A DNA stretch of 64,000 nucleotides from Acanthopleura granulata (taxonomy: Eukaryota; Mollusca; Polyplacophora; Chitonida; Chitonidae), in assembly GCA_016165875.1 (NCBI GenBank), contig JABBOT010000011.1, positions 12,029,766-12,093,765 on the forward strand. The letters run 5' to 3'. The notes under the pieces are model-generated. The model was not told where the DNA came from and did no database searches. It worked only from the letters and a program-made list of their open reading frames with translations. Positions within the stretch are counted from its first letter, which is position 1, and the number at the start of each line of letters is the position of its first letter. The position numbers and the translations under genes were made by a program. Positions 52,215-63,600 of the stretch are shown here, in pieces.

Positions 52215-52350
52215 TGTTAGGTGTACAGCTCTCCCAACCTCTGGAGAGATTGGAATCAACGAATCTTCGGGGAATTTGCATTGTGTGTGCTGTTTCTCTC
52301 AAAAGCCGAACAGTACACGCATCTTTAATTTACTTGAGAAAAACCTCAGG

Positions 52351-52368
52351 CTAATTAACATTAATTAG
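52351..52368. promoter_or_regulatory. Palindromic homeodomain-type site pair
   Basis: CTAATTAA and TTAATTAG are perfect 8-bp inverted arms around a CA spacer. TAATTA is the core of many homeodomain sites. It lies about 140 bp downstream of the CAGGTR cluster. Confidence 0.4.
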
Positions 52369-52446
52369 TGCTAAACAGCGTGTAATGTCCTTGTTGCAAG
52401 GCAACTTTTAACAAGTTCTACAAGGTATTGCTCTGACCCGTCAATT

Positions 52447-52612
52447 ACGTGCGCGTAGCTACCATGTCACATATATAAGACCGCCTTGGTACTTACGTGA
52501 CTGCTTCGTTACGCAGATGATGGTACGCGCGTGTAACTACCATACCACCCACATATACATGTATAACGTTATGTGGTTGTAGTTACGTTACTGTTTCGTT
52601 ACGCTACGATAC
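52447..52612. repeat. ~80-bp diverged tandem duplication
   Basis: ACGTGCGCGTAGCTACCAT and ACGCGCGTGTAACTACCAT open the two copies (52447 and 52525). Both contain CACATATA and end TTACGTKACTGYTTCGTTAC. Confidence 0.65.
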
Positions 52613-55600
52613 AAATAGTTTTGTAACACAAATAGTTTTAAGATAAAGGTTCCAGCGTTACGATTGTGAAACCCAAAATAAACAAATAGCAAATCAATAT
52701 TCACGCAATTTTTCTTTATTCAGAAAACTGAACGTAGCACATTGTGATGTTGTGAATAAGAATTAGAAGACAGTTTGAATGTCATGGGACTATATTTAGA
52801 GCTTCTACAAATCCACCAATGGCGTCATCGCATGAAATGAAGATTCAAAATTGCACGACATTTAAACACGCGTTTTTTTTACAGTTAATTTACAGGCGTT
52901 TTACAAACGTGCACTGTTTGTTAACACTTCCGTGATGTAATCCAGCTGATTTGCAATTTAGATGACGAGACGAGAAATCTCTCTCTCTAGACCCCATATC
53001 CTGATGAAGTACTTAAACATACATGCCTTGGCAATCGGCCTCACTATATGTTGCATGGTGTGCTGCACTACTACAGGCTTATTCGTGTTGCGCCCTTTGA
53101 CGTGAGGTATCGTGTAGTATGACGTAGTGCCGAAGTGCCGCGAAGCGCGATACGTCATATTGGAACGCCTTGATGTGGCAATTACTACCAAATGACTGAC
53201 TGTATATAAACATAGACCTAGGCTGTTCACAGCTTAGGCAGGTAGTAGTGTCAAAAGTAACACTGATTGCACACCACCTGTATGTACGCACCGAGATAAT
53301 GGGTTAGATAAAGAACCGTAAATCAGAGAACGATTTCAGGTAAATAATTAGTTGAAATGCGAAGTTTTTAATTTTTTAAACGTGATCGTACAGTGTGAAG
53401 ATATGATCGCCTATGTTATGTTAAGAAAAGAACAATTTTCATCATCAGTAATCATTAGTCAATTAATCTGTTCATTAAATAAGATTTTAGTCAGTGTTAT
53501 TGACTCACATGTCCGATTGTTTTGATTTTGTGATTTTTTCATTTTTTTGGACAAAACAGACATGCGTGTGCCTAATATCTAATCAACAGGACTGGTGTAA
53601 TCAGATGAGATTATCTTTAATCTGTGTTGATCGTGTGATGAACATAGGCACTCACTGTTACCCACTGTGTGGAGAGACCGGAGTGACAATGACACCACAG
53701 TCTGACAGTTAAGCTCCTCAATTTATATTGAGATATTCACATCACGTCTTGTAAAAAGGATGGTTTTTCATTTCTCCGCGAAAACAGTTTTCCGCATTTA
53801 TAAATAAGTCTAACCCTATCTGAAAACAATGAACATATTGATGTGTATGGTATGTTTATGTATTAATATAAATGGTCTTTCTTTCTTTTTCTGTCATGTT
53901 GCTTATTGATTTCTGGTGCATATATGTTAGTGTACACATTAGTATTACAGTGAACTTCCAAAAAAAAAAGAAAAAAAAACATACTCATTACAAATAATAG
54001 ACTGCTTTTGAGCATATTCTGCCGTAAGTATTTACATTTTGATAGTACCGTAGTCATTCTCTATGATAAAAGAGTTTCTCTTGACTGTAATGGCTTGTTG
54101 TCAATACTTACACATGTAAAGCCAATTGCTTTACTTGAAACTAATCTTTCCATTGTACGAACACAAAGCATGACTAACTGAAAACCTATTAACCGATGAA
54201 TAATTTGAACAGTCAATGATCAAAACCCATTAATCAATCACCCGGTCAATCAGTCTGTTCAAGGAAATGTCCACTGTTTATATGAAATGCCTTGATTTGC
54301 GGTTTACAACGAACTCAACGTGCATTTAATTTAGGTACTGCAAAATATACAAAATATATGTTCTGTACAAACGAACACCTCTTAATACCTATATCTACCC
54401 TTATTAATTCATTAGTGATACGATGTCTCAAACTAGGACTATGCGTGACGCTTTCATATCAGATAATCTTAATCCCATATATATAGTGCCATCAAGGCCT
54501 GTCACCATGGCAATGTGGACAGCAGCAGAGAAGACAGATGTAAACTGACACGATACAGCACGAAGTTCCTGGGTTTTGGGCTGCTTTTTCGTGTCTGCCT
54601 GTTTTTCAGTGAAAGTGTTTCAGTGGGTGGTTTTTGTTTGTGGTCAGGGTTAGATATTTCAGCATCAGTTAATAAAGTTAGTCACATATTTGCATGTGAC
54701 ACAGAGATGACGGGGATATGCGGTTGCAAATTTGTAATTTGATACACCCAGTCATGCAGACATGAATTTTTGTATATGTTTGCATGCGAGTCAATACATC
54801 ACGAAAGTTTGAAGATCTGCCGATTAAGCGTATTGACTTTTTGTCACCAAGATCTGTGGGTACTGTGTTTAAGACAGACTAAGCGATTTGCTTTTCAGCG
54901 GAGATAAATTGGAAAAGTGCTTAAAGAAAACAAGTTGCTTTGTCGTTTAATCTTGTACATATACGGTTTTACTCATATGACAGTGGTTGATAAGGGTGAG
55001 TGAAACCGGAAGGAGCTGCGAGAAAACTATTGCAAATCCTCAGTTATTTGATGTAATTCTTGACGTAAAAAAAAGGAAAAACAAGTTATCCTGGTTTAGT
55101 TAATTCATGAAATAGTCATGAAAGACAACCACGATTGTATCGTCTTACATACCATAGGTTTTAATAGCCATGGAATTGTGTCAGTGTCTTTGAGTTACCA
55201 CATATGTTCTGATGGAGTGAAGATGGGATATACAGGGATAATAGGGAGACTTTGGAAATGCTACACGCTGATTTCAGATTCTAGCTAAATCTAAGTTACA
55301 GTCTTCCTTGCAGTGTGAATGTTCCTTGACAGCATTCCTCACAGGACACAGTATATAGTTTCCGACAAATTTCCTGTTTCCCACTGCCTGCAATTGTATA
55401 AGATTCGAACACTGTTTACTGAATCAGTTATCAAGATCGTTTAGTGCATGTTCTGACTGAACAGATACATGGCTGAGCACCAACATCCGTTAGTTATTAT
55501 GATTTCTTCAAATTCAACTATCTGAATATTAATCCAGGGAGAAACAGTTACAAATTACCCGGTAAAATGTACCGTTGTTTGGGTATTTCATACACATTGT

Positions 55601-57550
55601 TTGCAGCTTCTGTAGGAAGTGTTTGATGCAAATAACGCGCCTGATTACCTGCACCAGGTAAAGTCATAAATGGAAATCTGTTCAGGTGGCCTGATTTAGG
55701 GTGTTTACTTTAAGTCCTCAACACACATCCCTGTGGATTATGTGTTCAAAGGATTTTTTAACCGCTGAGCCCATTTCCATAGGCAGTTGTTAAATTGAAA
55801 TAAACAGCGCTATTTTCTTTTTCGCTTTTCAAACTTTAAAGGCAGCGTAAAAGTCCGTGTTTCAACGAAATTCAAACACAAGTTCATTTCTGCTGCGAAA
55901 AAATACTTGTTCCACCACTCTTATACTGTCATGTTCATGAAATGACTTTCCCACTTTTCAATTTACGGAGTCCACCCCTTAACCCGCGTGTCCATTATTC
56001 CATGGATCGTTGATTACCAAAGTCTTTTACAAGATCCCGAGGGATGAGGTTCTCACGAGCCGGACAATGCCCATTGTCCAGTAACCCTACAATGGACACA
56101 AGTGACAAACAGATCCCAAGTCTTTACACTGGCCTGTGATAATGGCATTACCAGCATACTTGTGCAGCCTGTTAACTCAAGCATGTAGTAACGTGACGCA
56201 AATAAAACCTACAGGGGACATAGTCTGGAAATGCGCTGTTTGTGTGATATCATCCTCGCTGAAATGCGAAACGAATTTAAAATTTTATGTTATTATTAGC
56301 ACTTTTTCTTTAACGGATGGCTACGCAGAGAGCTTACCTGTTTCTCTTTCCAAGCGGAAATTTATAAACATTTGAAAAATTAAACTATTGTATTACTGAA
56401 AAGCTTGAATCCTTGAGGAGCAATCATTATCACCTAAACATTTTAGGTATATAGTGCAAACAGTACAAATGTTATGTAATATATAAGATGTACATGTATA
56501 TATATTTAAAAAGCAGTCCATGAGGGGGTCTAAATTAGCCAATGCGTTGTTCACCAGATGCGTTAGGATATTGAAAAATGCCCAAGCCAGCCACTCAGCC
56601 TTTGTCGCTTGCCTGTAAACTGTTCCAGCTCTACTTCAGTTTTCTTGTGGATGACTTATATTTATTAAAAAGCAATGTCTTGAAAGTCTAATGACGATAT
56701 TAAACGGTGAGTGGTGGCACTAACATCCTTTTACGGAGCTCTGCATTATCTGGCCTATTTAAATGGACACTTCCCATTTACAGTACTTCCAGACGGCCGT
56801 AATTCTTGTGCATGCGTTCGTAAGTTATAGGAAAGAGAGTTAGAGAACGTTAAACATGGACGATGATTATTTTTAACGGGTCGTAGCGACTTGCTCCAGG
56901 CTCTTATGTGCACTGTGTCAACACAGTTTTATTCACTCAGGTGGAGCGCCATAATTCTTTTTCATCATCAGTACTGAAGCATAACAACGCACTTTACTTC
57001 AAAAACTCTTACTATATAAACTTAGTTTTACGTATAAAACGGGTTTTAAAACTTTTACAGTAACTATAGGCCAACGTGTTCCAGGCGTCTATTTGGAACT
57101 TGCCCTAGAGGTCGATTACTTTCACTGAGCGAAAACCATATCCAAAAAATTAAATGTCACAATTAAAGATGCTGTAGACGTAAGCGGTTCTTATCCTACA
57201 AAAAGAATACATAGTGAACGGAGGATGTATAGGCTTACTTGTGTCACACCGAATTGTGTGACAAACCCCATAGCTAACGCTAACCTAGGGCAGGTTTAAC
57301 TGGCATTTCTACTTGCTTAATGTTACCCGAGTCATCATGTCTTCCGGCGAGGCACGACTGGTGTTTGCTGTAAGAAGTCATGCTCAGCTGTCTTCCGTAC
57401 CTCTTCTAACATTCAGATTTGTGCATGGGGTAGATTTATATATGCTTAAATTTTTAAAAAAATATCCAGTGTCATTGAATCAGTAAATGCAGTCTAAATG
57501 AACGGACCCGTATTTATAGCTAATATCCGTTTTTGTTTTGTATATTGCAG
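52613..57550. other. Upstream flank or 5' intron of the cadherin gene
   Basis: No coding exon seen. It ends in the acceptor TTTTGTTTTGTATATTGCAG at 57550, so at least the last part is intron. CAGGTA/G words cluster weakly near 55645-55690. Confidence 0.5.
53959..53980. repeat. Poly(A) tract
   Basis: AAAAAAAAAAGAAAAAAAA. It could be an old retroelement tail, but no body was recognised before it. Confidence 0.7.
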
Positions 57551-57644
57551 GTTATCAAGCCCACACGTGCGACAGCTACCATGGATATAATAGGAAGGCT
57601 AGTTTTCGTCACTGCTGTTCTCATTCAGCGAGTATATTCCGGAG
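57551..57644 (+). CDS. Cadherin exon 1: 5' leader end, start codon, signal peptide
   Basis: The acceptor is a T-rich tract ending TTGCAG at 57550, so the leader is spliced. The first 30 bases are untranslated. The ATG at 57581 sits in a good Kozak context (ACCATGG) and opens MDIIGRLVFVTAVLIQRVYS, a basic residue followed by a hydrophobic core as in signal peptides. The donor is GGAG|GTGAGAG, leaving phase 1. This start is preferred because it gives the signal peptide and no upstream in-frame ATG lies in the exon. Confidence 0.88.
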
Positions 57645-60600
57645 GTGAGAGTGTGTTATAATGGATACAATGTCCAATATGACTCAAAATATGTTTACAC
57701 TTTTAACAGAGACATATATCAATGTGTGCACTCAGCGCCATATGGTTGCCCACTTCTTTAGCTCTCTAATTATTAAATTCATCTATGTAATGAATGAGTC
57801 ATAAGCATACCTGCCATTAATTTTTTAAATATTTCATTGCTTAAAAATGACAAATAACCTATTCCATTTATACCCCCTTGTGGTTATATGCATCAACGCT
57901 CAAGCGCCGCATCCATAGCCAACGGCTTCACTGGTCTACAATATACACTTTTATAAAAGAACAGAGAGAAAAGAGTTTTACCAGGTTTGGACTGCAGGCA
58001 TACCGGCATATTTTAAGACAACCTTAGAACACAGTGCACAATACGTCCTCTCGTAGTCATCCCATACTCGGGTGTAATGAGCGCTTCTCGAAAGAGCTAG
58101 TCCCCAAGTAGGCCACTAAAATCTGTGGTTGAATGGCTTGTTTTCTGGTCAGAACATAGCCCCACCGTCTGCTGCCATTGTCTTGTAATGTGCCGTGCGT
58201 CTGGTGTCTGGTTAAAATGGATATAGACTTACACCAGTAATAGGATTTACTGTATAATAGGAAGGCCTGACTTTTTGCGGCCAGTTACGTAAGCCATCCC
58301 TATGGTCAGACTCCGGACAATGGTCAGTGTCTGGTCATTGACGGTAAGATGTGGCCAGTGGGTTCAGTGGTTTTCTCTTTAACGGTGGATTTAAAAGTAT
58401 GACATTAGCTTGAAATGTAGGATCTCTGGTACAGAATATGGACTGTCTGGTACAGAATATAGGATGTCTGATATAGAATATAGGATGTTTAGTACAGAAT
58501 ATAGGATGTCTGGTACAAAATATATGATGTCTTGAATAGAATATAGAATGTCTCGCACGGGATACAAGATGTCTTGTACAGAATGTAGGATGCACATAGT
58601 GTAGGTACGGATAACGGTAAATGAATGAATGAATATATGCACACTGGCAGTCACGTTACAGCTAGAAGTCACTAGTCTATTAATTGTACTAGACCTGGAT
58701 ATGTATTTTTGGACCTTAATCCAGAATGTTATCTGGATTACTTGCCTAGAATAATTCTGTGAACACTGACATGACTCCAAATGCATGACTGTTCCTGTTT
58801 TACCAACGATGTTAGGGTTTTTATTCGTCTGTGAATTGGAATTAATAGCTGTATTGGAAATGGCTCATCGTTTAGGAACCTGTGTTTTGGGATGACGAAT
58901 GGCATACCTCTGTCGAATTTGAAGAAGTTACATTTCTGACGTGGAAACCGAGTATTACATATTTGTTCGCTCGTTATCACAGCACAATGCCCAAGGAGTC
59001 TCTCACCAATACTGTCGTTGTGAGTTCAAGCCCAGCTCTTACTGGCTTCCTCCCCGGCCGTATGTGGGAAGGCCTGCCATCAACCTGCGGATGGTCGTGG
59101 GTTTCCCCCGGGGTCTGCCCGGTTTCCTCCCACCATAATGCTGGCCACCGTCGTATAAGTGAAATATTCTTGAGTACAGCGTAAATTACCAATCAAACAA
59201 ACAAATGAACAAATTTAGCAATCTGTGCCATCTATTTCCTCTCACTCAACAGTGAATCTGCCTCTTTCTGACACTCTTAACAACTAATGGTTCGTGTCTT
59301 CGTTTCATTTTATAAAAGATTCGTTTAATTCAAAGTGGTGTTTCTAACCACACCTGTGTTTACAAAAGTTGAAGACATTAAACAGTATTGGTCATAGGTG
59401 AGAATAACACCATGTCGTATGGTGGTACCGAACAGGCAATCGAGCAAGAAGTAATAAAGTCACGTCTATACCTTTAACTCCTGGTTTAGTTTCAATACCT
59501 GAATGACTTTATGGTCATTATAAATCACTAGTTTACTTGCTTTAAGACGATCCCCTCTCTAATCTGTCTGCCGTACAATGGGTAGCCTTAAGGCTGGGGC
59601 ACTTTCTCCCAGTCGCACTCATTGCCCACTCACCCAGTCAGGATATAACAGGGAGCGTGGGGAGGTGAGGGTGGGTGAGGGTTCAAGCGTACAGCCCTTA
59701 CGGCCACATTGTCTTCCCGGGTGCTGAAACCATGATGGACAGCCTATTGCTGGGTGGGAAAACGTCTGAAGTTCACTAATGGACGTCTAGTCAAGTATTG
59801 CACCAACTCCCAGTGTTATATCATCAGATACATTCGCTATTGTCCTTATCCCCAAATCTTGGGCATTTGAATTTTAATGCCTCATTTGTAATCTGGATGG
59901 CCCGAAGTACAGTCTTAGTGGACAGGGAAGTGAGACTAGGTTTTAATCCGACCGTAACTAAACGATGCTCCGGGGGAAATGTTGGAAAGAAAAAACAAAT
60001 ATATATATGAACGCTGTCAGGGACCTCGGTCTAGGTTGCACGTTTTATTTCATAATTTTGGCATTTTGATTACATGGGACTAACTTATTCGACCTGGTAG
60101 TATCAAATCAACAGCAGCTAGTTGCTTTACCGAAAATAATAATTGTTATGGTATGCTTTATGGCAAAGTATAGAAAAAGTGAATCATTGAATATAGAAGT
60201 TGTACTCGACGTTTCCATACTCGACGAGGTCATTCTAATGACTCGCCGTCGCCATGTATCACTGAAAAATTGTCGAGTGTGACTTAAAACCCAAACATAT
60301 ACATTCATACATACATATTTAAGGTTCAATGGACATTCAGCTTTTTGACCACACGCCCCACGATATGAAGTACTGCCGATGTGACGTAAAGCCCTAATCA
60401 TTCATTCTTTCTTAACTACTCATATTGAGACACAAAAGATACCATCGCTTCCCATAAAAACAAAATACAAAACCAAAGACCACCAATGAGGGCGCTGTGA
60501 GTTCAGGTCCAGCTTAGGCTGTCTTCCTCACCGGAAGGTCTGCCAACAACCTGCGGATTGTCGTGGGTTTCCCCGGGCTCAGACCGGTTTCCTCAAACCA

Positions 60601-63600
60601 TAATGCTGGCCGTATAAGTGAAATATTCTTCAGTACGGCAATATCCAAACAAACAGACAAACAAACAAACATAAATAAATAAGTAAGTAAATAAATAAAT
60701 AAATAAAAAGAAAAGATAATAGGAATATTACCATATATATATATATATTTATTATATTATAAGACTGTCCATAAAGGATCTTGAATTTTGCACCTCCAAT
60801 CTCCACCCCGTAAAACGTTTTGATTTCAATTGAAGCCAAAATTTGCATTCTTTGAATTTTTTTAACATTTCTGGTTTTCAGATTTTTGCCGCTTCCAAAG
60901 AATAACCATTCTTCAGATTCCTGAAAACACTACAGTTGGTGAGTATGACTTATTTTGGCACTTATGTTGGGATTCATCTCTTCTCTCTGTATATTACTAT
61001 GCATAACACTATGCGTGAGACATCCGGAGAAACATACTCCATGCAAATCATAAAGTAGCTTATTGAAACTGACCACGAGTATTAACCTTGGGAATCTGAT
61101 ACCGTTTTATTGCAAAACAATAAATGTTTTAAAACTTACTTAAACACGAAGAAAGTCTCTTGTAATCAACCTCATTTTATATCTCTTTAAACATCTGTTT
61201 TCAGGTTCTGTTGTCGGGCATTTTGACATTGCTGGAAATGTTGACGACGTTGAACTAAGTCAACAGGCACCCTTCTCCCCCTTTGTGGTGAACGTGACGT
61301 CACGGGAGATAACTCTTAATTCATCGTTAGATTTTGAGAAGGTCCAAAAGTACGAGATCAACGCCTTGTGTCGACAGACAAACCCTACGTTTAAGGTAAA
61401 ATTTTCAACCGGATTGCAAATTCCAGTCCACAAACATTTGACATAATTTAAGGTTAACATTAAGATTGACCTTGCTCTTTTCATCTGACCTCGCTTGACG
61501 CTCGGCACTGGCAGGTTAGAAGTGATAGGTTGGGGTGCCATGTCTGGTGTCTTCTGCATGACGCGCCAGTGGCGGCTGCGCTTTGGCGATATGTACCCGC
61601 CCTAATGAGTCACAGCATATCTACGTTCTAAGGACTCTGCATCTTCATATGTACGACGTAAAACCCAAGCATACGAACATACTTTTCATTGGAAGCATTC
61701 GCATTTGATTGCAAGAAATTATCTATGACCATTGGACTCTCAGCATTACCATAAAATATCGCAATGGTTGACAGACTGCACCCAGGACACCATGGGTTTT
61801 CGCATCATTGTTTTAAATTCTGTTTTCCTGCTTTTTAGACACAATTGAAACAAAGAATCCTAATAAAGGATATCAACGACAACCCTCCCGTCTTCTCGGC
61901 CAGTTCATACCAGGTCAACGTTAGTGAGGTAAGTCAACTCAAAGTTCTGCGTTACCGACAGCTTATTACCTTCAGGTTTCTACAGTAATAATTAATAGAA
62001 AAGATAAACAAAGCGTAAGACGAAGCGTAAATAAAGTGTGACGTGTTAAATAGTGACAAAATTGACTTGTTGAAATAACGTGTGACTTGACGAGGTCGCG
62101 CTATAGCGTGGAGAAGATCGTGTGCGAATTGATGAGGTCGTAGGGTATATGGCCATATCACGTGATATGATGAGTAATTCACCGTATTATTTCCTACTTT
62201 GAATATAAATTATTATTATTATTATTATTGCTGCTGTTGTTGTTGTTAATTGTAAACATTTCTAATTTTACAACTTACAGCTCAGCGCAGTGGGTTCAGT
62301 AATATTTGATGGGATATTAGCGACTGATCTCGACGGGAAAAATCTATATATGCAGTACGAGGTTGTGAAGGGGCCATATTCGGTAAGTCACCAGAGCGTC
62401 ATTAAACACACGAATTAAAATTCTTCCAAGTTTTTCAGAATTTACAACACCGAAATACAGCGGACATCAGAGGTAAACCCTTTTGCCACCGTAAACAATT
62501 ATCGCAAAGTTATTTAGTCTTATAAACTGTATTTTTACAATGTTTTAAAACATTTTTAATTTTTCTGATGCCTAACACAAAAGAGAAAACACACATTTCA
62601 TTTGCTTGACATAATCGTAACTTTCTCCCCATCTGAACCAATCGAATGAATCGTATTTCAGAAATTTGAATACCGGTCGGTAATGACATCTTTTTCACCT
62701 GATTTACAGGATTACCTGCGCTTTGACCGCGCCAGTAAAGGGGAGGTAACTCTGAATCAGAGTCTGGATTACGAAACAATGCAGAGCTTTGTTGTCGAAA
62801 TCAGAGCATTGGTAAGTAAATCACCGCAAGTTTGGAAAGACAAACAAAAATTGTCCCAAAACAAGTTTTTGAAACGCAGATTGAATTCATGTCTTTTGTG
62901 AAATTCTTCAGCGTGATATCCTAACCACTCTTAGAGCTCAAACAACTTCGCAGTTGGCGCATCACTGACGTCTAGAGAAGTGCTGTTACCATGACTGCAT
63001 AATTTATTATATCTCATTCGTGGTCTTGCTAGAGGGGAGACGTGTAAGTTGGTACTCTTTAGGCATATACATAGGACAGTTAAAATGAATCCTTCACTGG
63101 GATAACCTGAAGTGTTTCACCGGTTACGCGCGACCCTTCGGTAACTGTCACACTTTGGTCATAGCCCTGACCATGTTCCACAAAGTAGTCGTGGATTAAG
63201 TTGAGTGTAACTACCACGCCATGGTAGTTATACTTAACCTACCAGTACTTTGTGGAACAGGGTGGTACTTTCTATACAGTAGTCTATTATTTTATGACTC
63301 CAGGACACTCCCGAGGACACAAACTCCCCGCGGCGCAGCGCCATTGTCAATCTGACCATCAACGTCCAGAACGAGGACGACATGGACCCTGCCTTCACCA
63401 GAGACCATTACTCAACCAAGATGGACTCCAATGCCGCAGGGGTGAGTGCCAGCTTCTAACATTGTGTTCCCAACACAGTCAACCGGCATCGGAAACTGAA
63501 CCTGCTGACAATAAAACAAAACATATCTTTACTTCATACAAATCGATATATATATATATATATATATTCCAGTTTATGCAGAAGTTGAACAGCAGGATTG

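Larger units (their letters stand above)
57645..60881 (+). other. Cadherin intron 1 (3.2 kb, phase 1)
   Basis: GTGAGA to TTCAG. It is the longest intron visible and holds a 21-bp minisatellite (58413-58601), two SINE-like elements (about 59005-59215 and 60481-60713) and two 3' ends of repeat G (60225-60410). No coding exon was seen inside it. Confidence 0.85.
62812..63303 (+). other. Cadherin intron 6 (492 bp, phase 0)
   Basis: GTAAGT to CTCCAG. The right 300 bp is repeat R interrupted by a fold-back element. Confidence 0.85.

Noticed and set aside
58335..58786. Minus-strand frames of 86 and 131 aa with a repeated HPIFCTR heptad
   Set aside because: They arise from a 21-bp tandem repeat inside cadherin intron 1. 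The period alone keeps the frame open, and no start context, domain or flanking coding sequence is seen.
62683..62901. 72-aa plus-strand frame across cadherin exon 6
   Set aside because: The phase is right inside the exon, but the start is intronic and the end reads past the donor. The real unit is exon 6 (62710-62811).
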